Assembly (NCBI GenBank): GCA_007922195.1
Contig: ML682116.1
Span: 2,490,543 to 2,554,542, forward strand
Source: Podocnemis expansa
Lineage: Eukaryota; Chordata; Testudines; Podocnemididae
DNA length: 64,000 bases
Direction of reading: 5' to 3'
Made by a program: the position numbers and the translations under genes. The notes beneath the pieces were generated by a model. It was not told the DNA's origin. It worked only from the letters and a program-made list of their open reading frames with translations, and did not search any database. Position 1 is the first letter of the stretch. Each line of letters starts with the position of its first letter. Shown here piece after piece: positions 1 through 11,653 of this stretch.

Positions 1-1020
1 GGTGGGGAAATTAAAATAGTTTAAAAAGCGTAAAAACCAATAAAACAAAAACCAGAATGGGATGTCCAAAAAAGAACAACAGGTATGGAGAAGCATAGGT
101 TTTCCGAAGGGGGCACATGAAATAAAAGAAGCATGCACTGAAGTGTGGCGAAGCAGATTCTGCGCTGGAGTTCTACTGCTCTGCTCCCATGGAGCCCAAA
201 CAAACAAACAAAACTTAAGAGCCCAGTTCTGTATCTTTTTGCATATTCAAACTACCTGCAGACTGCACAAGGTGTTTAAAGAATGCAGGATCAGGGCCTG
301 CAGTTGATTGTTTCCTCATCCATGTATTCTCGCAGTTTACCCACTAATTGTACTACCACCTGTTATAATTAAATGTTGTCCTATGTTCCTGCCACTCTTG
401 GAGAGTAAATAAGTATTAATTTGGGCAAAAATAATTCTTTTTAGCAATGTTTCATTTGCTGCTTCATTGCAAACTCTGAGAGAATCAAGCCAATTATTTC
501 TGAATGCAAACATATGTACAATAAGAGGCACGATGTGCTTCAAAGAAAATAACCTGCTTCTGATATTTTTGTGTGTGGTCTAATTTACCTCAGAAATAAA
601 ATTCATATGTGGGGATAAAAAGCAATGCAGTATAGCTATGCCCTCATATACACACAATAAAACAGTGATTATCTCTTTTTCTCCTCACCAGATATAGTAC
701 TACTCCTCTAGGGTCAATAGACAATAGCTTTGGCAAGCAAAAGTGAACATGGGCAAGTAATTTCCCCTCCCACAATAGCATTCAAAATAAAACCCCTCTA
801 GACAAAAGGCCTGGTTTCCCTACTGGCTTGTGCTATGGCGGAAAACAGTTGTCTGCAACATTAGTGAGAAATAACTTCAGACAGTCAGACACATGCTGAA
901 ATGTTTCAGTTGAAATCAAACTCTGAGAAATTTTTTAAATGTTTTCAACACATCAGCATGAAGCATCGACCTAGTTGGAATCACTTAGATCTAAAGCAAA
1001 TGCACTGATTGTTTTCACAG
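1..1020. other. AT-rich unique DNA, no gene seen
   Basis: Open frames here are short, unlike any family I recognise, and have no supporting splice or start context. No transposon termini or tandem arrays were found. It is best read as intergenic or intronic sequence. Confidence 0.5.
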
Positions 1021-1171
1021 CATGCTTTTCTTCTTCAAGCTGCAACAGGCAGACAGGCAACTGCTGTTCGGAAAGGTTTTCAGCCCCCTGCCTTGGTCTG
1101 CTGTAGCCTGTGACACGATCAATACCAGGGTTAGAAGGCAGAGGAAGCTAAGGAAAGATTATGAAGATGAG
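1021..1171 (+). other. candidate internal exon (unidentified)
   Basis: An AG acceptor preceded by a modest pyrimidine stretch (tgttttcacag) ends at 1020. A strong donor match, GAG|GTGAGT, follows 1171. One of the three frames is open across the 151 bases (ATG at 1022), with a basic-acidic C-terminal end (RRQRKLRKDYEDE). The other two frames contain stops. I do not recognise the peptide as part of any protein. Splice-like sites of this quality occur by chance, and no partner exon was identified in the window, so this is only a lead. Confidence 0.2.
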
Positions 1172-4100
1172 GTGAGTGACAGAATTACCTTACAGGATTT
1201 GTTCTCTCTCTCACCTTGAATTTCATCTGTCACAGACAAAGATGGAAAACCATCAGAGCACAAAAATCAAGAGAGGTGGGGGAGGGTTTCTGTGGCATCA
1301 TACCCACCAATGTATTTTAAGCATGTCCTGTTAATCAGGCATTTGCAGACAAGGAAGCAACTCTGCTGGTGGGCATCTTAGATACATATTTGTTTTGACT
1401 GATAACATAAGAACAGCTTTTCCTTCATCATTTAGAACAATTAGCATTTGTAGATGAAAATTCATAGTGAAATAAAACTCAAGATTTCCTTTTTAATCAT
1501 TTAGCTGTTGCTGTGTGGGGTGGGCATGGTGATCCATAGTCATTTATGCTACCACCTATTCTGTGGATTAGCAGAGCAACATCAAAGTCAGGGCAACATC
1601 CTACCCTCCCTTAATACTATCCAATAGTATCAGAAAGTCACCAATTATGCTGATTAATATATCATTACACTGACTGCTGGCAACTAGATTATAGTGTTAT
1701 AAACCGCTTAGTAGTATTCAGCTGATTAGGTATCACTTCATTTATTAAACACTTTAACTGTAACCCCTCCCATTTAAATGCACTGCAATATTTGCTGAAC
1801 TTCCTATGACAGCAAGTCAGATTCTATGACAAAAATGGGATGCTATTGTCCTGCTTTACCCACAGCACTGATGAGATTGCTCAGTCTGTTCACATTTCCC
1901 TTTTAGCATAAGATAAAATAGAATATGAGGATGACAGCAGAAAGTTTTGGATTTTTTTTAATAACACTAAACTTCATAATGTCATCTCAGTGCTCTACAA
2001 CAAAGATCTAATTTTCTATAGAAATTACATATATATCTCCTCAGTCAGGACAGAAGGCCTTATCTTCACTAGGTGGCCTGCTCACAAGACACCCCATAGT
2101 AGTTACAGAATTAAGCCTAGAGTTTGCACTACAGACGTTTCTTTACTAAATGCTTAACTTCTTTCATGTAGTATACACAACACTTGAATTTTTAAAAAAT
2201 AAGAAATATAATTAATGGCAAGTGGGCCAAATTCTCCACTGCACTATACCTCCTATAATCACATATGTCTGGGCAGAGGTCTAATATACTACCAATTCAG
2301 AATACTAGCATTTTGGACATGTATTTTTCTCAGGTGTACAGGACTATGCAAGAGAATGAAGAATGACAACACTGAAGAATGACAACAGTCTGTGTAGTAA
2401 TATCTTACAATGGATTCCATTCCAGTGGACACCAAAACAGCAATAGCTATTGAAACCAGAGAATCCTTTTTCCCACCATAATCTTTGATAAACCTGACCA
2501 GCAACTCAGTCTCTTGACAACCTGCTTCTGTGGTTCATTCATGTTGCACCAAGCCAATCATTTCAAGGGCTGAGAGTAGCACAGTCTAACACTGAACATC
2601 AAAAGATTTTAAGAAAGGAACTGAAGATGATTAAAACTAAATTTAAAATTAAAAAAAAAATTAGATAACTATTCAGATAAAAACTTTACCATCCTGTCTG
2701 TTCAGAAAGAGACTATGGATTCTTAAAATGATTGCAAAGGAAGAGAATTTCAGTTTTTTATCTCCCCTGAAAACAGCACCATCATCAGCACAGCTTAACA
2801 TAGCACCATTGCACTATCTCAGCTCAGTATTGACTTACATCACTTCTTGCAGACCTTGGACTTTCTTTAGAAGTTACCAGTCCAGGAATAGTACTGATCA
2901 GGCTCCACCTTCCTTTGCTTAAGAGATCTAATGATGCAACATGAGATGACTCTGCATATGGTAAATTACTTGTTACACCAACTACTTAAGCCACAATATC
3001 ATATGTTAACAGACCATCACCTCCCCTCCAATCCTCAAGCACAGTGAAAAAATGTGGTTGCAGTATACAGCATGTTTTATGTTTGGTTTGATGTGCTATG
3101 GTAATAGAAGATTTGCTAAATGGAAATATGGATGGAGGTTGCTGGAGACCAGGAGAGGAGACACACGACAGGTTGGAGCAAACAGCCAGATGGCAAGAAG
3201 AGAATGCCCAGAGTGAAAACTGCAGGAAAGAAAGCAGTCCGAAGACCTCATCAATGTATCTCTGTCTCTACGTCAACTGCTCTCTGCATCTGCTGTGCCA
3301 GTTTCAGTCTTTGGATCAATCCTCCGTGCAGCCCCCCACCCCTGAATTGGCCACATGGCAGAGAAAGGATAGAACTACATGGGTCCCAACAAGCTCTGGG
3401 AAGTAGGTCTGACCTCAATAATTTTAGGTCCAGGAGTGCTGTGGGAGATGGATGGCCAAGCCAGGCTCTGCTTTATCCCCTCCTCGGGTGAGCCTCACCT
3501 GCTACAACTAATCGCTATAGCTGCTAAGCCAACTTCAAAAGTCTCGTAGGTTTTGGCTTCTATACAGCAATAACACAATGCAAATCTCCATCTAAACTAC
3601 TTCTTCCCAGAACCGAGCTACTCCTGTGATTTTGTGTGCCCATCATCTCCTACCCACTTTACATCCTGGCTAGAGGTAAATATACCCCTTTCATCATGAC
3701 TTGACAGTAATTACCCTGAATTTTAAATACAAAATTTAGCCCTGGAACAAAAAAATCATGCACTCCTGTATGGGGTCTTAAATCTGCCATGCTCCTATAT
3801 GTCTATATTTAAGTTAACTACAATGTCAATTTGAAATGCTATTCTCTGCATACTAATTATTCTCATTTACAAAAGACTCAGGAAAAAAAATCCACTAAAA
3901 AAATTCTCTCTGCTTTTTGTCTTATAGTTACAGAACATCACCTGGCTGTGAGAGGCCTGTTGTCAAATTGCCATCCACACTTCAAAACTCCTGATGCGAG
4001 ACAGAAACCACAAAATATTTATTCAACCCCTGCTTTTGAGGGCTTTTCTTTTGGGGCGGGAGTACCTTACAGACTAGTCTGTCACTTGACAGCATTATTC

Positions 4101-4836
4101 ATGATCTGGCAATATGTTTGGCAAGTGTGTCAAACTGACGCTTGAGGTTTCAATTAATCCCGTCTCAAAGTAAGAAGCAAGTTGCACATATGCCAGAGTT
4201 TTTTCTTTCTTAAATTATACTTAGATGTTTTGAGACTTTTCTTAAAAAAAAAAAATCGTATTTTTTTAAACTCACAATGCAGCACATAGATGACAGACTC
4301 AAACTAGACATTTCAGATGCTGAAATTTATGCTAACATTTAAAGATATCTGAGTAGCACTTTATATGAGATTGATATATAAAAACAACATACTGAGAACC
4401 GCTAATCACATTGTCATCCAAGAAATAAACAGGTACATACTCGACACACTACCCCCTTGCTATACAACACATTCAAATACCAGATACAAAACATACTGTC
4501 CATTAAAGAACACTGACTGAAATCCAATCCTATGCAAGGATCTAGCACAAAGCCTATGAAACCCCCAAATAAGACTTAAGAGTGCATCATTCCTACAGCA
4601 GCTGGATGAATTTCAACCTCAAAAAATTAAGAATACAGATTTTAAAATAGTGTCCAGCTGTTTCTAATCTGACTATTATGAGGGTCTGAGAACTGTTTGC
4701 AATTACATTGTAATTGCAAAATCAACACACTTCAAGCAGGCCATAGCAGAATTGTGAAACTCCCATAATAAAACAATCAGGGAGAGACAATACACAGAGG
4801 ACAAAACAGATAACAGATTTTAAAAGTAACAGACTT
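1172..4836. other. unique AT-rich DNA without recognisable gene
   Basis: No gene or transposon could be supported. The longest open frames (3098-3406 and 3120-3491, overlapping in different frames) lie in a more GC-rich patch, but neither resembles a known domain and they compete for the same bases. Treat as intergenic. Confidence 0.45.
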
Positions 4837-4839
4837 TAA

Positions 4840-5242
4840 GGGTGTGTTCACGCAGCAGTCTTATTTCGAAACAACAGAGGTTGTTTCGAAATAAGAAAAG
4901 CCATGTTCACATGACACACCGTTGTTTCGAAACAACGGGTTCCGTTGTTTCGAAACAATGACGTTGTTTCGAAACAACTTAAACCCCATGTGGGGACGAA
5001 ACAACATTGTTTCAAAATGACTGTTTTGAAACAATGCCGTCTGAACATGTTGTTTCGAAACAACGGTGACTCGTTTCGAAATAACTGTTGTCTGAAGATG
5101 CTATTTCGATTCCTGCTTTTTTCCTTAATTTGAATTAACAAACTGTTAATTCGAATTAACTTATTTCAAAATAAGGTGTTATTTTGATACAACTTGTATC
5201 AAAACAACTTGTATCGAAATAACCCCGTGTGTGAACATAGCC
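4840..5242. mobile_element. Harbinger-type MITE, TTCGAA-rich, 403 bp
   Basis: The element starts GGGTGTGTTCACGC and ends GTGTGAACATAGCC, imperfect inverted termini. It is flanked by TAA at 4837-4839 and 5243-5245, the 3-bp duplication typical of PIF/Harbinger elements. The interior is a chain of short palindromes built on TTTCGAAA with spacers such as ATTTCGAAATAA, able to fold into nested hairpins. It has no coding capacity, so it is non-autonomous. The same subfamily occurs inverted at 34873-35243. Retained CpG inside TTCGAA suggests it is not very old. Confidence 0.85.
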
Positions 5243-5245
5243 TAA

Positions 5246-5752
5246 AGATAGACATGGTGAATTATATTAAACATCTTTTTAGTCGTAACTTCATTAATTT
5301 AATGAACCTCTTTACAGAAGCAAAAGGAAGGGCAAAATATGAAATGATGTTCTTTTATAATTTACTTCAAATTTTTTAGTATTGCCTCTCCCTAGTGAAG
5401 TTGCTGTGGGAGTTTTATAATTTTACCCTGGTATTATGAATGTTTAAAGCAAAATATTTATCGTCAAGGAAGTAAGGGATATGAGATATGTGACAATTTT
5501 ACTAGAAAAGACACAGTTCTGTCTCCTGGCCCTACCTCACTAGATGTACAGATTCTGGTTTCCTGCAATTTCCACTGTTCTAAGGGAAAGCTATAGAATG
5601 TAGCGTAGAGAGGTATTGAACAGAGAAGACCAGTAGCATCACATGGGGGTGAAACACTTGCAGAGTATTTTTTTCAGAGAGACAAGGTTAATTTTTTTCT
5701 TAAAGGATGTGAAAATTGAATAACGTAAGATATGCATAGGTGACTAGCTAAT
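5246..5752. other. unique DNA between MITE and LINE
   Basis: About 500 bases of AT-rich sequence with no open frame or repeat terminus that I recognise. Confidence 0.4.
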
Positions 5753-5870
5753 GTAGTGGTTAAGAGTGCCGTAGTGGTTAAGAGCGATACCCTTTGATAT
5801 GGGAAACCGGGGTTCAAATCCCGCTGGGTACCTGCCTACCTTCCCAGTAGGGGTCCTTGGGCAAAAGACC
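5753..5870 (+). promoter_or_regulatory. tRNA-like 5' module with duplicated A box
   Basis: The block GTAGTGGTTAAGAG occurs twice in direct tandem (5753 and 5771, period 18 bases). Each copy contains an A-box-like TAGTGGTTAAG. An exact B-box match, GGTTCAAATCC, follows at 5811-5821, about 30 bases after the second A box. Then comes GTCCTTGGGCAAAAGACC, similar to the post-tRNA segment of several vertebrate SINEs. The cloverleaf itself is poor: the anticodon arm and acceptor stem do not pair well, so this is not a functional tRNA gene. It sits about 55 bases upstream of the LINE reading frame. It may be an internal RNA polymerase III promoter of that LINE, or a SINE fragment into which the LINE inserted. 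Confidence 0.55.
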
Positions 5871-5926
5871 CCCTAATGCCTCACCTGCCTACCTCAAATA
5901 TGAGAGTGACATGAACTAGGAGAGTC

Positions 5927-6560
5927 ATGCCGGCTCGGACGTTGCCCGGATTAACAAGGTCCGCGCCAGATGTTGGGGAACCAGGACAATCTGACGATAA
6001 GTGGGCTACTGGAATAAACCATGCATGGATGAGACAAGAGAACCTGGAATTGATGGAATGCTACTACAACAGCAGACCTAATGAGAGGGGATGTATGAGG
6101 GGACTATGGATGGACAAAAGACCTACATCCACACTAACTAAGAAACAGCTAGTTACCCAACGCTTCAACATAATAAAGAGGCAGCTGCTCTCACAACTGG
6201 AGATAGACCAACTCCACATTACCTCCCGGACTCAAGAAGAAGCCCCAGAAGAACAACTAGATGTGCAGCCAACGGGAGAAGCTGGAACTTCACTGCCACC
6301 CCCTCCATTACAGAGCACAGCAGCTGATATGAGGCATAAAATCCCGGATAAACTAGCTACAGTCAACACTCGAGACCGATTACCAAGGCTCATTGGAGAA
6401 GTACCATCAGATAGTATGCTAGAAGATGCCAATAGAGCCCTAATGACAATTCCTACTACCACCATCACTGAAACCAATGAACTGGTATACGCTACAGCCT
6501 CTGTAATCCTGGAGATGCTTGGCTACACAATCAAAAAGAACAGCAGTACATACCCCCCCC
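5927..6560 (+). pseudogene. R4-like LINE ORF, N-terminal segment
   Basis: The ATG at 5927 opens the frame shortly after the tRNA-like module. Residues about 30-80 (containing WMRQENLELMECYY and, later, LTKKQLVTQRFNIIKRQ) have the spaced Trp/Leu pattern of a Myb/SANT-like helix-turn-helix. REL-type LINEs use such a domain to bind target DNA. This assignment is by pattern only. A Pro-rich linker follows (residues about 105-130). Near residue 210 the frame changes inside an eight-C run (6553-6560). The frame continuing as PPWKMRLEDKIK fits the family, whereas the original frame stops at 6583. The run therefore carries a one-base length change, either real or a homopolymer sequencing error. Confidence 0.8.
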
Positions 6561-8578
6561 TGGAAAATGAGGTTGGAGGATAAGATCAAGGCAACCCGGA
6601 GAGAAGTTAGCTGGCTGGTGGAACTACAGAAGGGTGTAGAGATTAAGGATAAGACTCGGCTCCTGAGAAAATACAAGGGCCTGACTCCATCTGAAGCCCT
6701 AGAGACTGCTAAACAAAGGCTCACAGCACTGGCTACCAGGCTAAGGAGATACACTAGAGAAGCAGAGGCCAAAAAGATAAATGCCCTGTTCTCCAAAGAA
6801 CCATCCAAGGTGTACTCCATCCTGCAGTGCAACAACACAATAACAGCAGAGCCACCAACAGCAGAAACTGAACAGTACTGGAAGAACATCTGGGAGAAAG
6901 AGAAGACTCATAATACCAGTGCAAAGTGGCTTCAGGACCTGAGAAGAGACCACAGCAATCTCCCGGAACAGGAACCAGTCACCATCACAGTAGCCGACAT
7001 CCAACAGCGGGTCAAGAACATGAAGAGCTGGACAGCACCTGGCCTGGACATGATCCACCCCTACTGGCTAAAGAAACTAACAGCAGTGCATGAACGCCTA
7101 GCAGCACAGATGAACCAGCTGCTAGCAGCAGGCTCCCACCCAGACTGGCTAACACAAGGAAGGACAGTGCTAATCATGAAAGACCCCCACAAGGGAACAG
7201 CACCATCCAACTACTGGCCAATAACCTGCCTCCCCACAACATGGAAAGTCCTATCAGGCATCATAGCTGCCAAGCTACAGGACCACATGGGCCAGTACAT
7301 GAGCACAGCTCAGAAGGGCACTGGGAACAACACCAGAGGCTCAAAACACCAGTTGCTCATAGACAGAGCAGTCACCCAAGACTCAAGGTCTAGACAGACC
7401 AATCTGAGCACAGCCTGGATTGACTACAGGAAAGCCTACGACTCAATGCCGCACACATGGATCTGTGAATGTCTGGCGCTATACAAAGTCAACAGGACAC
7501 TAAGGACCTTCCTCAAGAACTCAGTGGGACTGTGGAAGACAACACTGGAAGTCAACTCAAGACAGCTTGCACAAGTGGGCATCAAGTGTAGCATATACCA
7601 AGGTGATGCACTGTCCCCACTGTTGTTCTGCATTGGCTTGAACCCCCTCAGCCAGATAATCACAAGGACTGGATATGGATACAAGTTCAAGAGTGGAACT
7701 ATCATCAGCCACCTCCTCTACATGGATGACATCAAGCTGTATGCTAAGAATGAACGAGACATCGACTCACTAATCCACCTGACACGGATCTACAGTGAGG
7801 ATATTGGGATGTCATTCGGACTGGAGAAGTGTGGCCGGATGGTAGTAAAGAGAGGGAAGGTAGTCAAGACTGATGGGGTGGAACTACCAATAGGCTACAT
7901 AGCAGACATACAGACCAGCTACAAGTACCTTGGCATCCCACAGTCACATGGGAACCACGATGAGGAGGCAAGGAAGACAGCAACATCCAAGTACCACCAA
8001 AGGAGAAGACAGGTCCTGAAGAGCCAGCTCAATGGGAAGAACAAGATCCATGCCATCAACAGGTATGCCCTGCCAGTCATCAGATACCCTGCCAGTATAG
8101 TGAGCTGGCCAAAGGAGGACATGGAGGCTGCCGATGTGAAGACCCGGAAGCTCCTCACAATGTACGGAGGTTTCCACCCCAAGTCCAACACCCAGAGACT
8201 GTACGCCAGCCGGAAAGAAGGCGGGCGGGGTTTGGTGAGTGTCAAAGCCACTGTCCTGGATGAAACCCACAGCATCCAGGAGTACATCAGTAAGATGGCA
8301 CCCAAAGATGAGCTGCTGAGAGAATGCCTGAGGCGGCAGCAGACATGGGAGGAAGATCAAGCAGAAGAAGTGCCATGGCAAGACAAGACCCTGCATGGGA
8401 TGTACCATCGACAGATAGCTGAGCTGGCTGACACTGGGAAATCCTACCAGTGGCTGGAAAAGGCTGGACTAAAAGACAGCACTGAGGCACTGATCATAGC
8501 AGCACAAGAACAGGCACTGAGCACCAGATCCATTGAAGCAGGGGTCTACCACACTCGACAGGACCCAAGGTGCAGACT
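6561..8578 (+). pseudogene. R4-like LINE ORF, reverse transcriptase segment
   Basis: This frame is open from 6519 to 8651. The fingers region begins near SWTAPGLDMIHPYW. Catalytic motif A is IDYRKAYD (Asp at 7422-7424), motif B is YQGDALSPLLF (7596 onward), and motif C is LLYMDDIKLYA (YMDD at 7719-7730). All three catalytic aspartates are present. The downstream thumb block includes SYKYLGIPQ and GKNKIHAINRYALPVIRY. The enzyme would copy the element RNA at a nicked chromosomal target. The frame then loses register near 8578, in what should be a CxxC pair, where a one-base loss moves the following endonuclease into another frame. No other stop or shift was seen across this segment. Confidence 0.9.
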
Positions 8579-9144
8579 GCAGAGAGGCCTCAGAGACAGT
8601 CCAACACATAGTGGCAGGGTGCAAGATGCAGGCAGGAACAGCATACACTGAACGGCACAACCAAGTAGCTGGCATTGTGTACAGGAACGTCTGCACAGCG
8701 TATGGGCTAGACCCTCCCAAGACCAGATGGGAGATTCCACAGAAGGTCGTGGAGAATAACAGGGCTAAGATTCTGTGGGACTTCCAGATCCAGACAGACA
8801 GGCAGGTACTGGCCAATCAACCAGACATTGTGGTAATAGACAAGGACCAGAAGACAGCGGTGGTGATAGATGTAGCAGTGCCAAGTGACAGCAACATCAG
8901 GAAGAAGGAGTATGAGAAGCTGGAGAAGTACCAGGGCCTGAAAGAGGAACTAGAGCGGATGTGGAAAGTGAAGGCCAAAGTGGTCCCAGTGGTGGTAGGA
9001 GCACTCGGGGCTGTGACTCCTAAGCTGGGAGAGTGGCTCCAACAGATCCCAGGAACAACATCAGAGCTCTCTGTCCAGAAGAGTACAGTGCTAGGAACAG
9101 CTAAGATACTGCGCAGAACCCTCAAACTCCCAGGCCTCTGGTAG
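8579..9144 (+). pseudogene. R4-like LINE ORF, zinc finger and REL endonuclease
   Basis: After the frameshift the reading frame continues with CREASETVQHIVAGC, the rest of a CCHC finger whose first Cys (DPRCRL) lies in the previous frame. The restriction-like endonuclease follows: AKILWDFQIQTD, then QPDIVVID with the PD at 8821-8826, then AVVIDVAVP with its Asp at 8869-8871, then a helix with EKLEKYQ. This PD-(D/E)XK arrangement nicks target DNA in R2/R4-type LINEs. The frame ends KLPGLW-stop at 9142-9144. The catalytic spacing looks complete, so only the frameshift separates this domain from the reverse transcriptase. Confidence 0.85.
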
Positions 9145-9190
9145 AGGACCCGAGGTTGAGGATGACACATACCACCCATAGGGGTGAGAG

Positions 9191-9235
9191 AGGATTTTTT
9201 TTTTTATACACATACATATATATATATACACATCA
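9191..9235 (+). repeat. LINE 3' tail: T-run and TA/CA-rich simple repeat
   Basis: A run of T is followed by alternating ATACACATACATATATATATA. It starts about 50 bases after the LINE stop and marks its 3' end. Confidence 0.6.
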
Positions 9236-10555
9236 CATTGAATTTATATGAATGCATCCCATTTTGCAGTTTTCAGGTACTTTATTTTGGGGGCAAACTT
9301 CATAGGTGAGCTATTGCACTACTAAAACACTAGTGAATAATTATTTTTCCTAGATGGAACTATCTAAATCTAAGACTTTGGCTTCAACTTTAGTTATTTC
9401 TCAAGGTTAGCAGAATTAAAGACTGTAATATATTCTTTAGGATTGTCTCTTCATGGGTGCCAGTCAAGTGAAAACATGGCAAGTGCTGGGACCTCATCAG
9501 GAGTTTTATGATAACCGACTTCTGTCTTTGGAAGTTTCAGGCAGCTTTTTGAACACATCTCTCTATTAACACCTACTAGCACAGCCAAAATTGTAGAAAT
9601 AGACAATAATATACACAAATACAAATAAAATTACCTTGCTATAATTACAAGACTATTTGGAGGAAATCACCTATTAAAACACACAAGTTCATTTACAAAA
9701 TGTCAGTGCATTTAGAAAACTGCACATTTTTAATATTTTAATTTTATTTAATTTATTTACATGCAGTTAAAAAAGAACTTTGAGGGCCACGAGATGCTTT
9801 GTGAATAACAAGTCAAGCAATCCCCCTTTATGACTTCAGTAGTATCTAGTGTGAGGTGAATTTTATCTAGCGCAATGTCCTTTCAACCACAGCACAGTTT
9901 GAGATCGTTCTCTGCATGAGACTTTAAAAAATGACTTAAAAGTTAGTTTAAAAAATAAAATTTAAATGGTGTTAAAAATTAAACCATTTCAGTTAACTCA
10001 GTACATCAGTTCTTTAAGAGTTGGGATGAATATCACTCTCTGTTCTGCAGCAGCAATCTTTTCATCGTATGATCATTAGAAAAGTTCCAAAATATATATC
10101 CAAAGGAATCTTAACCTCAGCTTAATAAGAAGCCTGTTCTTTGTGTCTTGAGGGTTATGACTTAAGTGAATGAGAGTTCTGTACTATTATACTTGGTTGG
10201 AGTTTGCAAGTATCCTGAAATTTGTCTTTCTGTCTTGAGGTTATGTATAGATAACATCTCAGATAAGTACATAGAATGCCTTTTTACTTGTGTAGCTGGT
10301 ACTGCGGGACCAGATGGAGTAAACACATGTAAATCTTACATCTCCCACTGAAATTAATGTGCTGCATGTGTTTATACCAATGAACATTTATATTTATGTT
10401 AATCAAACCTCAGTGTTAGAATGACTAAACACTGATCCCAACAAAGTGTGTGTTCATACCGATAAGGGAAATTATGTACCTACAGCCTGGGGAAGACAAA
10501 GAGAAGAATCCTCTGTGAATGCGATGCCAATTTAATTTCCTTGTTCAGAGTTTAG
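9236..10555. other. unique AT-rich DNA
   Basis: No gene or mobile element could be supported. Open frames are short and unremarkable. Confidence 0.4.
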
Positions 10556-10675
10556 GCTGTGATCCAGCAAAGCACTTGTTTAAATTTAAGCACATGAGCA
10601 GTCCCATTGACTTCAATAGAGCTGCTCACATGCCTAAAAATAAGCACATGCTTAAATGCTTTGCTGAACTAGCCC
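10556..10675. repeat. old palindromic repeat (GACTTCAAT family)
   Basis: The outer arms AGCAAAGCA and TGCTTTGCT are inverted. The inner arms AAGCACATGAGCAG and the CTGCTCACATGC segment flank a central CCCATTGACTTCAAT. The whole could fold into one long hairpin. Similar arms and centre recur at 12395, 24536, 25258 and 26590. It resembles very old fold-back repeats common in turtles and crocodilians. No target duplication is visible. Confidence 0.55.
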
Positions 10676-11360
10676 TTTATATATTGTAGTAGTGATAGAA
10701 AAACATTAGTTATCTGTATTCAAATATTAGGTAGATGTTTTTCACAATCACAATGTATATTATCTTCAAGTGTTATAGCTTCTTCCTCAATCAAAAGTTC
10801 TCATCAGAAAAAGGAAAGGACACACTTCTCACAGAAAAAACACATATGTAAAGTAAATTTTAATAGATATTAAACTTTCCACACTTTGAAGCATTCTGAT
10901 ACTGATCCATTAGATACTTTTTCTCCATTGCTTCCCAATTTCAGTCACATGCAATGTAGCCAATATATAACCCAATTCTCATGTGATTTTTCTTTTTTTA
11001 AATTAAAAGGAATTTCAGTGCAGAAAACAATATTAGATAAAAATATATTTGACAAATGAAAACTCACATAAGTTAGTATATGCAAAAGGAATGGTTCCTA
11101 CAACGCCTCACCCATGCTGCACATGTGCGTGCACACACACAGACGTATATATATGTATGTATAAAAGTTAACTACTTATACAGTAATGCAAAATGCTAGG
11201 TATCTACAGTGTTATATGATCTTGACCCTTAGACAGCAAGGAGGATGGAGAAAGAAACCAAAACAACAGCCTTCAGTTTTACAGGATCTTTTATAAGAAT
11301 CCCTTACTGCAATTTTTGGTGGTGTGGTAGCTTTGCCAGGGAACATTTTCATTTGTATCT
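10676..11360. other. unique DNA with short CA/TA runs
   Basis: The only structure seen is a small CACACACACAC / TATATAT tract near 11131-11160. No gene is recognisable. Confidence 0.4.
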
Positions 11361-11361
11361 A

Positions 11362-11653
11362 GGCCCTGGTCTACACCTTGGTTTGATTTTGGCAGCAACT
11401 GAAGGGAGATTCGTAAAATTCTTAACATACCTTGCATCTCTCTCTCCAGTTGCCTACTGCCTACTTACATGGTGTCTTCAAGAGGCTGAGTCAAAGGGAA
11501 GCCCCTTCCCTCTGACTCAGCGCTATGTTCCTTGCTGGGGTGGCCTTACTCTGCTGACTTTCTGATTGGCTGAGCGGGTCTTCACAGACCTACTCAGTCA
11601 ATCAGGGAGATCAGCTGGATGTCAGCATCACCATCATCAGTGAAGACAAGCCC
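11362..11653. mobile_element. probable MITE with GTCTACAC-type ends
   Basis: The left end GGCCCTGGTCTACACC and the right end CAGTGAAGACAAGCCC are imperfect inverted repeats of the TIR type seen on the Harbinger-like MITEs here. TA precedes the left end (11360-11361) and follows the right end (11654-11655), so the duplication is ambiguous. The interior is unrelated to the TTCGAA copies. Confidence 0.45.

Larger units (their letters stand above)
5753..9235 (+). mobile_element. R4-like LINE with restriction-like endonuclease
   Basis: This non-LTR retrotransposon of about 3.5 kb is nearly full length. A single long reading frame (about 1,070 codons, 5927-9144) encodes in order an N-terminal DNA-binding-like region, reverse transcriptase, a CCHC finger and a PD-(D/E)XK endonuclease. 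That order places it with the REL-endonuclease LINEs, and the sequence most resembles the R4/Dong/Rex6 group. The 3' end is a short untranslated region followed by a T-run and an AT/CA-rich tail. Two single-base frameshifts are the only coding lesions seen, so it is inactive as read but fairly young. The 5' boundary is uncertain because the tRNA-like module may or may not belong to it. No clear target-site duplication was found. Confidence 0.85.

Noticed and set aside
4848..5141. Asn/Phe-rich repetitive frame with regularly spaced ETT/FRNN units, looking like a repeat protein or a CRISPR-like array
   Set aside because: The periodicity comes from TTTCGAAAC palindromes in a Harbinger MITE. Spacing is irregular and there are no unique spacers.
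5771..5832. Possible functional tRNA gene before the LINE
   Set aside because: A and B boxes are present but the anticodon and acceptor stems do not pair properly.
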